Source: Penelope pileata
Taxonomy: Eukaryota > Chordata > Aves > Galliformes > Cracidae
Direction: 5' to 3'
DNA length: 64,000 bases
NCBI GenBank assembly: GCA_013396635.1
Contig: WBMW01005916.1
Span: 62,994-126,993 of the forward strand
The stretch's first letter is position 1, and each line of letters begins with the position of its first letter. Both the position numbers and the translations under genes were made by a program. Under the pieces are notes generated by a model, which was given only the letters and a program-made list of their open reading frames with translations, made no database searches and was not told the origin of the DNA. Shown here piece by piece: positions 13,422-24,850 of this stretch.

Positions 13422-13426
13422 TCCTG
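13422..13426 (+). repeat. Target-site duplication TCCTG, right copy
   Basis: Exact repeat of 12888-12892, placed directly after the LTR terminal CA. Confidence 0.9.
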
Positions 13427-16400
13427 ATTCTGACATTGCTTTCTTCTGCAACAAAGAAAGTCATCTGGAAAGAGGAAACTCAACAGTAAACATGCTTCCC
13501 TTTTCTAAGGCCAAAGTTTCCAGCATCTGCCTCACAGGTAATTTGTTGGCTTGCAACACTCTTTGGTGACTTTTGTGACAACCAGTGAAAAAGTAAAACT
13601 GGGGGGTGGGGTGCGGAGGAGAAATTCAGAAATTCCCAAAATAACGTTCCCTGGATTTTCCTTGGACAGTCTAGTCACTCTTAATGAGTATAGATAGCAA
13701 GCACTGACAGCAGTAAAGACTACTATGACACCCTTCTCAATCAGATTCATTGTAAACGTTAGATCTATGTAAAGTGCCCCATCCTTAATCCACCAAATAT
13801 TTAAATATTCATGTGAAAGAGTAACTATTTCATCAGGAGCGGTTCAGCAAGCTCCAAGCTAATGGTCATGAATGGCCTTATATCCCAGTTATTCCAGACA
13901 AGGTAGAAGCTCAAATCCCCTCTAAGCAAGTACTCAAACCACCACTGCATTAAAGGGCTGGTTTTGTGCAAAGCCTCTCTGGGTGACGTCCCTACTCAGA
14001 CATTATCAATATGTCTCAGTGCCTTCCGAACCAGGTCTGCCTTGGCACACTGTTGTAGGGAGAACTAAATTACCTAACCCAGACCACAGCTTTCTGCCCA
14101 GGTCAAGCTACACTGAGACTAAGTGCTTTAGAGCACTGTCATGATCATTCTTCACTTTGTCTTGTGGGTGCCTCTACTTCCTCATACAGCAGTAGGAGAT
14201 ACACCAGATGGACAAAGCTGAGACTGAAACTTGCTTGAAAACAACTCACCCTCTGCCAGCCCCAATGTGACTTCACAGACCATAACACGATCCTCAGGTT
14301 TGATCCCAAGTTTTCTCTTTTTGTTCGTAACCATATAAAGAAAAAAATCCTATCCTTCACTCCCTGTGATATATCAGAACCAGCAAACAGGGTGCAGACA
14401 AATACCCATGCAGTCAGTTTCTAAGGGTGCTTAGGTTCCTGAAAAGCTGCTGTCACTATTGTGCAAGCATTCAGCTTGCAACAGATCTGCAGTTCGGAGA
14501 CCATAATGGAACCACTAAAAATAATAAATTGACTTCAGAGCAAAAAGCAGTGCTTGATCCACAGCTTCTGCAGTATCCATTAGTTCTTTAAAAAAATTAA
14601 GTTTTGGCACTGAAGCATTATCTTTAGAACTGATGCTCATGTTTGGTGGCAGGGATGAGGGTTGAAATCTCTGTTAATATCCCAAACACAGCAGCTTATG
14701 CCTGAGAGAAGTGGAAAAGGGTAAATAGAAATGCAAGATGTTTATTAAAACAGTAGAGGGAGTAGAAATTAAGTATATATTTCTGTATGCACGTGGGAGA
14801 ATAGAAATAGAGATTGCTGTGAAGAGTGGAAAGGCTGTAGGAGCAGAGAAGCAGGGGGAATATTTTAGAGGTAGGAAGGGACGGTATCTTCTTTCATGCA
14901 TCTGTCTAGAAAGTGATGAGCAGATGGAAGGTTTACAACATCTGGCATTTAAAGAGAAAGTCAGTATTTAACAGGAGTTCTTCTGTCTTTCAGAATATTG
15001 ATTTTTGAAAATAAACAGCCTTTAAAGAGCACATATACATGAAAAACACTCAGAAGCAAGCTAGCTGATGTTCTGGGTTTTAGCATACTACACTGCTGTC
15101 TCAAATGAGGCTGCCAGCTGCCCTAAGGGTAGATTTACACCTTAAAGAGGTAGAAATTGAGGAATGGTTGTCCTCAGTTGTTCAGGTCATATGATTTTCA
15201 TGACTTAAGATAACCTTGAAGTCTACCTGCAATTCCCATGGGAATGTTATATGCATAGGAAAATCCAATATGAAGTTCACTTGTCAGGGCTACAGGCAGG
15301 AAGCAGCCTCTAATGTCCTTCACTTAGGCTTTTAATGCAGCTGAAATGAGCAGGACAGACAAAAAGTGCACCAGCCACAAAAAGCATGTCACGCCTCCTG
15401 CCCCCATCACCAGCAACATTGCAGGCATGGATGTTAAAGAAGGCGCAATATCTCAAAAACACTTTCTCTTTCAGAAGGGAAACTTCTTTTTCTGCTCATT
15501 TCCTTAATCTGAAGTATGTGATTCTTCCAAATTGAAAAAACACATGTATGGAAAAATATAACAGGAAATACGAGGATGGTGCCACACCAGGAGGTCATCA
15601 TTAAAAAATTCTAAATTCTGAGCTATAGAAGGTCAAGCAATGTCATTCACCCCTTGTGCCTGGTAACAAACCTAGAGTTGGTCTGGAAAAATCTCAGTCA
15701 TAAACAAATTTCAATACGTGCCTGGAGGGAAAGTTAAATGAAACTTGCGCCATGTAGCCAAAACTGTAAATTAAATCCTAAACATTCGTGCCCCAAAAGA
15801 GTCAACAACCTCAGTCCAGATAAAGATTAGTTTATTTTATACACTCTGAGAGTTACTCAGATGTCCTAAATTCCATCTAAGCCCCTGAGCCTAGTGTTTC
15901 CTTTTGACTAAATGTTTTTGAAAGCCTGAAGCTAGCCAAGGGAAAACACCAAGCACAAAGACTCGTGGAACTCTGGCTGTGTTAATAAGCCCTAAACGAT
16001 ACAGGTCTCTTCCCTTCCAAAATTCTTCCTCTGAGTTAAGCTACCTTACCCAAAGCCCCTGCCAAGAGGTTCAATATGTCTGAGTGGAAAGAAATTATTA
16101 AAAAAACGGGAGGACTGACAGTCATCCCACAAGGTCTCAGGCTTTCCTTACAAATAAGGGAAATAAATCCTTGCCAAGTACAGCATACAAAAACCAGCAG
16201 TGTATAGTTCACCGGAGCAGGGAGTACTGTTTATTCACAAGTTGCAAGCACATATCCCCGGAAGAACTGCATGATGAGGAGTATATGAACTTGAGTCAGC
16301 TGAACTGTTTCTTTCTACTTAGCACCTTGTGTTATGTGAAATTTCTTTCATTTCAAAATCTTTCTTTGAAAAGTGATGTGGAACTAACAGAGCAGCTGCA

Positions 16401-16479
16401 GAACGCTACTGCTACATACCTGCTTCATTGCCACTGTAGAAAGTATCTGATGAGAACTAGACCCTCTATCTCTAAAACA

Positions 16480-16518
16480 AAATAAGAAAACAAAACAAAC
16501 ACAAAACAAACAAAAAAG
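16480..16518 (+). repeat. CAAAA-type low-complexity run
   Basis: Imperfect AAAAC/CAAAA units, all purine plus C. No retroposon body is recognisable upstream, so it is recorded as low complexity. Confidence 0.75.
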
Positions 16519-17517
16519 CCAGAATGTTTGGCCAAACTGCTGATCATTAGGCATGGTTTAGCATTAGGAACAGTTTTGGAAGATGACTTGAGCAAGCTAC
16601 GAAAACTCAAGTGCTGCAGCCAAAGAAGCTATCTGCAAAATGCTGGACAAAGAATTCTTTCTGATTTCTTCCAGTGCTCCTCAGCAGCTGGCCACATACA
16701 GGCTACTTATTCTGAAGATATCTGATTTCCTTCTGTGCATTAGAGAAACTGGTTCTCTAAATACAGATGTTAATCACAAGGTATTATCTATTTTTACAGT
16801 ATTAAAAACAACACTATAGTCTCCTGTTTTATTAATTTCACTACATGTTGCCCTCTCCCCCTCCTCCTCTCCTAATGACCTGGATCTGTGAACAGGCTGT
16901 TGTTCTAACACTACAGGGTATGAATGGCCTGTTAGCATTCAAAGTTAGTGCAGACACTGGTTGTTTGGCATCTCTGAATTTATGCCCATCTGTCAAAGTG
17001 GTTTTGTTCCCACTCAAACAGTCATACGTCAGTTGCAAGAGCACTGGCACCAGGTGTAAGTTTAGAGTAGACACAAGTAGAGTGCAAAGAAAACAAAGAA
17101 GTTTTGCTTCACAAGAAACTTCTTCTGATAGCAAGTAATCAAAACATACTGAGATTACAGACTCAGATTTGTTGACACTTTGAGGCATAATGCCACAAAC
17201 AAACACTTTTATCCTTAAAATGTTTCATTGCTGAGAATTTACATTTGAAAAGCCTAATTAAGGGACAATATCATCCCCCACAGAAAATAAGCAACCTCTA
17301 CAAATTCAGTGGATATCCTTTTGAAGTAAGCTGAAAAACTTACCCTTACATAAGGCTTCATTTTGTTGGTGAAGCTACAAGCATTCGAACAGGCAGAGGC
17401 TAAGGAAAGTCATCTTGTGGAAAAAAATAGAAAAAGAAAGTTTTGCTTTTGGGGAACAACATTTTCTTTATTCTGATCACATTTGCTATTCAATAGCAAA
17501 AGGTTTACTTTTTTGAC

Positions 17518-17534
17518 AATAATAATAATAATAA
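17518..17534 (+). repeat. (AAT)n microsatellite
   Basis: Five to six AAT units in a row. Short, simple sequence and possibly polymorphic. Confidence 0.85.
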
Positions 17535-19475
17535 ACTTTTCTAAAACTGTGAACCACGTTTAGAGATTAAGGACATGAACATGTGTGTTAGGTACTCAGT
17601 GCTTGTGCGTTTGTAAAACTGTCTAAGAGACTTAGTCTAATAAGAAGCAACCAAGTCTGAGCTCTCACAGAAGACTTATTTCTATCCCTCTCCAGTTATT
17701 CAAGCAAAAAACGCCTTCCCGCTGTATCCTACCCTCAGGGGACCAGGGTTCTCTAATGAGAAAGCGGTCACCCCTTAAACATCCTGAGACATGGTGGAGG
17801 AGAAACAGGAGGACAATGGGACTTAGTTGAACAGGACAGAATAACGACAGAAAGGGATAAAAATAGAAAAATGTGAGCGTAGCACCCTCCAGTCACACCT
17901 TGGGTACACTGAAAGGAGAAGGTACACCGTTGTGTCAAAAGGACACAGGAGTTCAAAACATACCTGACAGTTGGCTCCAGCAGTTGGACCTCTCGTGATG
18001 GGTGAAGCCCTGAAGTATGAAACTGATATCCCTCACAATTCCTATATGTCCAGTGGACAGCAAGTAGGGATGATTTAGGCAGTTGGCCTCAGAATTGGTT
18101 TAATCTTTCTCCCCATCTGTACTTTCTGAAACATCCAGTTTTCTCACTCTATCTCTTACAGATAACAGTCATGAAAATGGCATGGAGATAGCAGTGTTTA
18201 CAGGACAAAGAGAGCCTGGGCATCTTCGCTTGAGATCCCTCAAGGGCAATCTGTCTCAGCTTGTACATGTTACTTGGATTTTGAGGACATGTCCTGCAAT
18301 AAACAGATACAGGACTTTTTCCAGTACATCTGGGAAAAAGACAAAGGGCGTATTGGAGGAATGCCCTCTGACTGCAGGGTGATTATATGAGTGAGTGAGT
18401 CAGTATTAGCCTACACTCTCGATTAGGCAGCAGGATCTGGATAGAAAACACCGCATTTGCAAGAGAGTTTAGCACACGAATAGGTACAAAGCATAAATGG
18501 AAACCCACTAAAACCTTGTGCTAAATATGTAGGGAAGATATAAAAAGGAAACATCTTTCTCCCCACATCAAGGTAACTCGTAAGTTAACAAGTCAGAAAA
18601 CAGATGTTTGGTATCTCACTTTCAGAATCAGCAGCTCCCTAAAATGATTGCTGAGTTTTGTCATCTTTGGTGTTCTGCTCAAAGCCAACCATTTAGAGAC
18701 AGAAATAGTTCTGACAGTGGCATGCTGGCTGGAGCTTCCAGCTATGCTCTCTTGCCAGCAATTAAAACATTATGTTTTATATCCTTGTGACAAAAAGAAA
18801 TAACATTTTTTTCTTGGCATCTAAGTAGTTGCTATCTTCAGACTTTTACAAGGGATTTTGGTACTGCTTAAGAACACAGGGAATGGAAAAAATGCAAATA
18901 AAATAGAGGTGTTGCAATAGTCCCATAATACACCCCTTTCGCTCACATGATACTCAGTTGCTGAGGGTCACCAAACTCTTTCGGTTATGTTAACACAAAT
19001 TAAAATCATATTGAGGTGCAATTCCAAATTGTAGCTCACATATTAAGATGCCTTAACAAAAATGTAGGCAGACTACTCTGGTGTTTGTTGGAAAGAAAAA
19101 GTGAGAGAGAGGGCAGAGAATGTAATTCCCTCACAGTAAGTGGAAGCATTTCAGGATGAAATAGTACTAGCAGTACATATTAAATTTCATAACAGGAGTT
19201 CTCAGCTCAAATATCCTCTTTAGTCCTTGATTTCATAACTGAGACTGGCAGAGCAAAACCACTATGAGACCAGATAAATATAAAAGTTTTACTTATTTTA
19301 AATTGCTTTTTCCCTCTAGCATTGCAGCTCCAGACTCTCTGGATTCCTGAAGTTCAGACACACTCCTATATATCTCACTTCATGCATCAGGGAAGCCACT
19401 TCTACCTTCCACATTGCTGTATTACCAGTTTTAAAAACAGCCTTACAGTTTGAGTTCTGTTATCTTTTGCACCCC

Positions 19476-19499
19476 NNNNNNNNNNNNNNNNNNNNNNNN
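19476..19499. other. Assembly gap (24 N) in a poly-C context
   Basis: Twenty-four N, with ACCCC to the left and a run of C to the right followed by AAAAGAAAGAAAAAAG. The flanks suggest that an unresolved C homopolymer or C-rich repeat caused the break. The true length of the missing sequence is unknown. Confidence 0.97.
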
Positions 19500-22400
19500 C
19501 CCCCCCCCAAAAGAAAGAAAAAAGAAAATCTTCCTACTCTCTTAGTTTTCAGAGAAGGTTAAAAAAAAAAAAAGACATTTCTGTCTACTTTGCACATCAA
19601 TTATCTCTAATAACTGGCAGACAATTCTCAGCTTTGCCATAAAACCTTCAGAGACAGAGGTTCAAGGCGAGACAGACCTTTTGTCTTTTATTGACCATAT
19701 TCCCCTTTGAGACTCCTCAGGTGCAAATGCCAGATGCCTTCCAGCTTTCTCTCCAACACAGAGCTATAGGGAGAGGGTTGCAGACTTCTTTCCTCAAGGA
19801 GCAGTGCACTATTGCTTGCTTTGGATATGCTAATATTTCCTGGGCCTCCTCCGAACTGTTTCCCTGCCCAGACAGATTGTTAATGACTGTTCCCAGGACT
19901 GCCTAAGCCTTTAACAGGTTGGTAGCTCATTATGAGGAACAATGTCCCCTTTCCTAAGCAAGGAAATGCTCCAACATCAAAGTTCTGCCTTTCCATACAC
20001 TAAACCTTTTATTTCCTACAACATGTTCAGAGGTAACTTAATGCATACCTACAAGTGCAACAAACGTGTATGACTCACTACTGAATATTGATTAAGATCA
20101 GACAAAGACGGGCTGACATTTCAGGGTGATAATAAGTTTGGAACAGAAACTGTCTAAATGGGGGGAACAGCAGTTATGATATGCAGTAGTTGTTGCTATG
20201 AATCTGCATTGTACTATAAAGATTATTTTTTTCCATTATTTTTTCCTACATCATCAGCCTTGCACCTAGGCAATGTTATTTTATTCTCACTGTGATTATT
20301 TCTTGTGGAGCACTCCTCACACTTGTCAGATGTACCAAAGCAAAAATCCAGAAAACATATGGCTTGATATTTAGCCTCAAGATTTAGTAACACATTTTAA
20401 CATACTGCTACAAACAATATAAATATGTATCCAAACAAGCAGGCCTTTCAGTGTGCCCCATATGTGTATCTTTATATACCCGGAGAGAGAGAGAGAGAGG
20501 CATAGTTGTAGAATCAAGGACTGTCATGGTGGGAGCAGAGGTACAGACTGTCTTCTATGCCAGTAAGTTTGCACAATCTGCAATATTGTTTTTTAGGCTT
20601 TCAGCCTAATGGGCATAATGTATTTTCAGGTTGCCTTAGCCATTATGATGCCAGGGCCCACTGTGTGTAGTTTATTTCCCTATGCTCAGTGCTGGCTCAC
20701 TGCTAAAGGCTGTTGTGAACCTTTCTTCAGCTGGAAGGAGCCTCAGTGGGTGCTTCCCTCTCCTCTCCTTGGGATTAGCTCTCATACTAAAGGTCTCATC
20801 CTTGACCCTCACTTGAGCTACACGTCAGCTGTGCCTATATCATGTCTTGCACCTCCTCAACTCTGATCTTCCTGCAGACTTCTCTTTCTGCCTTGACCAA
20901 GGACCTGTCTCATCACTGTGAACTTGCCAAGTGATAACTGAGCTGCGGCTGACTCCAGTCACAGCTTCCAGGCCTAATCCTGATGGTTCTAAATCCAGGT
21001 CCCTTGTTGGAGCAGTCGCTACCACCTGCCATCCTCAGCACCCGACTTGCTTGTCTTTGTAGAGCTGCCAGCTGTCATTGCTCCTCCATGCTATTCTGCC
21101 AGCAAATTTGTTTCCTTTAAATAGCAGCTGCTCCTGAGGATCTGTCCAGAATCCTGACCATGTGGAACTCCTGCATTACTATTGTCAGTGGCTAGTCTGT
21201 GCTTGACAATCCCAAAACTAGCTGCCAAATAAGCATATCCATTTGAGAACCTTTCTGCCTCTCATTTGCTCTGCACTCATTCCATTTATTGCTTGTCCTT
21301 GAGAAGATCCAAAATTATTATATAATTTGGAGCATAACAAAAACTTTAATTTTATTCCTGGCTCCTAATGTTAAAAGCTTAAAGAAGATGTTAATACTAT
21401 GGCCCTTGCATATGTAGGCAGAAGAACCTCCTTCAGTGTGAATGCAGAGAAAGCAAGTGTTCAGCAGTGAGGAGTATTCCTCTTGTCCGCTCAAGATGCA
21501 ATGGCAGCACATATCAAGGCTACCAACAGCAAATGCCAGCTATGGGGCTCACATGGAAACGTGTCTCAGCTCCCAAAAAGTTAGGAAGAACATTATATAG
21601 CTGAAAGCCAGCAGTGAGTCAAGTGATTCGTAGACAAGTAAGAAGAGGCTTTCTTATGTTTTTCCTTCCTTGAATCAGAATAATGTTTCATGGATGGTAA
21701 GACAGCGAAGAGCCTCTACAGAGCTTCTGTGGATGGCACCCACAGAATTCAAATGTATGCTAAGTTGAATCATTAATATTCATACATCAGTGTTACTGCC
21801 AAAAGAAATAATTTTTACAACAAATTTAGCTTACTGCACTCCGAGCTGTCAAATCTCTACAGGATTTTGAAGCTCACAAGCTCCTTTTAAGCTCAAACTG
21901 AATCCAGAAAACAAAACCATCTTTTAACTTTTATGAACTTCCATTGTTCTACCTTTTTTTCTTCCTTTTCCAGACACACTAATCCTGTTGATTCAGCTTC
22001 TCAATTTTTCCAGTTCACAATGTTTTTGAAGAGGTCAGTCACTGCTAAAGCTACCAGAGAATATCCTTACATGGCCATTTCTTATTTTCAAAGGATTTAA
22101 ACATATTTTTGGCAGAGAGAAAACAGCGATTACTTCTAGAATATACTGCTTTGTTCACTGCATTCCATTTCTCACAAAAATCTTTTGGTTTTTATTAGTA
22201 GAAATGTCTTGAACTAGGTGATCATTTCAGTGAAGAGACTTAAATCAGCTTTAGTCTAAGCCAACACATTTATTATGTTTTACTTCTACCTGGTGAATTG
22301 TCTTTTGAGGCTACTTTGTTCTGTCCAAGTACCACTGAGATTCATTAGGCTGTTGTTCAAGTCTGAGCAGAAGACACTAAAATACCACTACAAAAGTCAC

Positions 22401-24326
22401 ATGGTAGATTACCTATATCCCAATTGCCCAATTCTATCCAATAATATCAGAGCAATCCAGCTCTGAAAAAGCCACACTTCTCTAAGAGACAAGCTGCTAA
22501 TACATATGTTGTTATACAGAAGAAAGAATAATTATGAAAAGGGAGCAGTGCTACCTGTTTACAGCTGATGTCTCAGGAACCTAGCTGGAAAAATTTTTCT
22601 TTCACCCAACACTTTTTAGTTTTTTAGATATACCTTAAAAATTAAGATTTTCCTCTGATTAACATATGGTCATAGTAGCAGAGGTACAGCAAATTGCACT
22701 TCATGGTTAAGGAAAACTGTGAAAATGTGCCTAAATTCAAAGATTGCATGAGGGTTTCTTTAGAATTAGATCATGGGAAAGACTTTTTTCCAAAAATAAA
22801 AATATATTTCTAAGAAAACCTTGGATGTTAGCATTCACAGAAAAATAAGTTCTCAAAATAACCTGATGTTCAAAAAATTTTATCCCTAAACACAGAATTT
22901 GAGGATGAGCAATCTTTGGGCATAACTGCCCGCTGAAACTAGAGTTCCTTTATTCATGTCAGTCATCCATATCAGACTTACTAGTGTAGGAGGATAAGAA
23001 CGTGGCCTTGAGTCAAAGCAGCTTCTGTGACACGGCTACATTTTCATAATTGATCTGGCTGTGAAACTAAACTGGAATGTCAGTGATCTATTTTCCCTGT
23101 AGGCTTACAAACCAGAGGAACAAGATCCCGTGAAAGCTCATTGCCTAATTCATTTTCAACCAAATTGCAATTTATAACAAACGATTCTGGAGAACATCAC
23201 AGGCCTATTTGTAGCAGAGATTCATACTGGTACAAATGCACGCATTGTTTGTTCTGTAAAACAAACATAAATCAAGTAATGACAGGTCACGTTAATAATA
23301 CTTCAAAAACAAATTGTGAGTAGTCATCAATGAGCCCCTGAATGTAGACTTGTATTTGTTCACTGCTTTACACCGTAATTTCCAGCAGCAGAGCAGCTCT
23401 CCAAAAGCTGTTGCGATTCCGCAGCAATAATACAGCTGTTTGTCCTACTCGGTACATACTAGTTTTGTCTGCTCAGAACATGTTTCTACAACCTGTTATT
23501 TGAGAGTTATGTAGAAAAGTGTGCTTGGGCTAAAGAAGCACTGTGCATTTTTGTGCTTTGACTGCTTCTGTATAATTCTTTTACAAATCAGCCTGTATGC
23601 CTATACAGTGCAACACAGCACCATGCAGCAATTCCTGTAGCGTTCCTCAGCAAACTACTGCTGCACAGCACAGCGCATTACTGAGAACTCAGCTGGGCTG
23701 CAGAAGAATACTACTTCTGCATAGCCATTGCATACGTGGTCAATCAGACCTGCGTCACCAAAGAAGTCACAATCTCCAGCAGCACTATATAGACCCAGAT
23801 GTGTTACCCCAGGTGCTAAAGCCACGCCGGGGCTAGCACGCAAAGCCTCTTCTGGAAGGTACTGACAAAACCATGACCCCCTGAAGCACCCTCAGTTCCA
23901 TGTCACTACACTCCAGTCAAGGGTGGCTCTGCAAGCCACACTGGTTAACTTGCTTTATCCTGTCCTATCAACAGAAAATGTAAGTACCACATGCGAAAAA
24001 AAGCCTCAAGGGTGTAGAACAAAAGGGAAAAAAGTAGATAAGAAATTACTTCAGCTAACAGAACTGTATGTGCAAGAAGACATGAACTAATTGCATGAGT
24101 CCAGATCCATAGGATACATTGTATGACACTGATTTATCTGCTTTATCTATTTTGAGAAGGGAATACAACTGTTTTTCTTTAAAGCCTGCTGTAAAAAAAC
24201 TCTTCCATGCATATAAATACATATAAACATGTATATTATATTTCTGGGGAATTACAGGTTATTCATTTTTCTTTACTAAAATGTCCTTGTATGTAAAAGC
24301 CAAGACTTCTACCAACATAGAAGCAG
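19500..24326. other. Unique intergenic sequence with one GC-richer block
   Basis: No supported gene. A GA dinucleotide run lies at 20483-20500. The block 20600-21250 is visibly richer in G and C than its surroundings, has many Leu/Pro-type CTG and CCT triplets, and looks like an old interspersed repeat or decayed LTR, but I cannot name a family. Open frames there (85 codons plus, 61 codons minus) carry no recognisable domain. The rest is AT-rich unique DNA. Confidence 0.4.
20483..20500 (+). repeat. (GA)n microsatellite
   Basis: About eight to nine GA units after TATATACCCG. Simple sequence. Confidence 0.85.
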
Positions 24327-24355
24327 GTAGCTCCGAAAGTAATGCTTCCTATTTG
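24327..24355 (+). repeat. Mariner left terminal inverted repeat
   Basis: About 29 bp whose complement pairs with 24822-24850 apart from a few substitutions and one indel near the outer end. The core is GCTCC(A/G)AAAGTAATGC(T/C)TCCTATTT. Confidence 0.88.
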
Positions 24356-24491
24356 TTTTCCACGGAAATTACAACAGCTACAATAGCACTACAATCACCA
24401 TTTTTCAACACAGTCACCACCATTAGCTATGCATTTTCACCAGCATTGAACAAGATCTTGCATGCTGTACTCATCAAAATCTGCATGGCCA

Positions 24492-24719
24492 TCAGGAACG
24501 TGGCTTGTCTTTCACATCACTGTCATCACTGCTGAAACGCACCACCCACAACTTCACTGTGCTCACATCCACTGTTTGGTCTCCAGAAACATTCAGGAAC
24601 CATCTATGAATGTCAGTGGGTGCCATTTTTTCCACAAAGAGGAATTCAGTTCCACAGCTTTCCTCCATCCGCACTGCCATGTCAGACACCATTTGGTCAG
24701 ACTGCCCCTCTGCTTCCAT
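24492..24719 (-). pseudogene. Mariner transposase N-terminal remnant
   Basis: A 75-codon minus-strand frame. Residues ~22-75 match the DNA-binding helix-turn-helix region of mariner transposases: a Glu-Phe-Leu-Phe-Val-Glu helix start, a Pro-Thr-Asp-Ile-His-Arg motif, a Ser-Thr-Val-Lys-Leu-Trp-Val-Val-Arg-Phe second helix, and a terminal Lys-Pro-Arg-Ser that corresponds to the Pro-Arg-Ser-Gly-Arg-Pro linker of intact proteins. The frame stops exactly where that linker should lead to the catalytic domain, which the element has lost. A full transposase is about 340-350 residues. The piece could at most bind DNA; it cannot catalyse transposition. Confidence 0.82.
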
Positions 24720-24821
24720 CTGTCACACGGCAACAAAATGGAATGGCATATTGTCAGGGTGCTCCAACCTTCACTTCCATATCACCAACATGTACCTCTG
24801 ACATTGCAGGTCAATAGAATA

Positions 24822-24850
24822 AAATAGGAGGCATTACTTTTGGAGCAGCC
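24822..24850 (-). repeat. Mariner right terminal inverted repeat
   Basis: Inverted partner of 24327-24355. It is the better preserved of the two ends and marks the 5' side of the transposase remnant. Confidence 0.88.

Larger units (their letters stand above)
13427..19475. other. Unique intergenic sequence, no gene seen
   Basis: About 6 kb without a supported gene. An A/C-rich low-complexity run (CAAAA-like units) lies at 16480-16518 and an AAT trinucleotide repeat at 17518-17534. Open frames are at most 121 codons (16841-17206, minus strand) and show no domain that I recognise. No RNA gene signature was noticed. Confidence 0.45.
24327..24850 (-). mobile_element. Internally deleted mariner transposon
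   Basis: A 524-bp Tc1/mariner element. Imperfect terminal inverted repeats bound it: the left end contains AGCTCCGAAAGTAATGCTTCC and the right end is its near-complement, GGAGGCATTACTTTTGGAGC. These ends match my recollection of the chicken mariner called Galluhop (Mariner1_GG). Read on the minus strand, the right part encodes the start of a mariner transposase. The middle of the gene is missing, so the D,D34D catalytic domain is absent, and a short C-terminal remnant with a Lys-Cys-Ile-Ala-Asn-Gly-Gly-Asp motif (around 24400-24460, with stops) abuts the left repeat. It is thus a non-autonomous deletion derivative that would have needed a transposase from elsewhere. The flanking TA duplication is not clear, probably because the ends have decayed. 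Confidence 0.92.
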
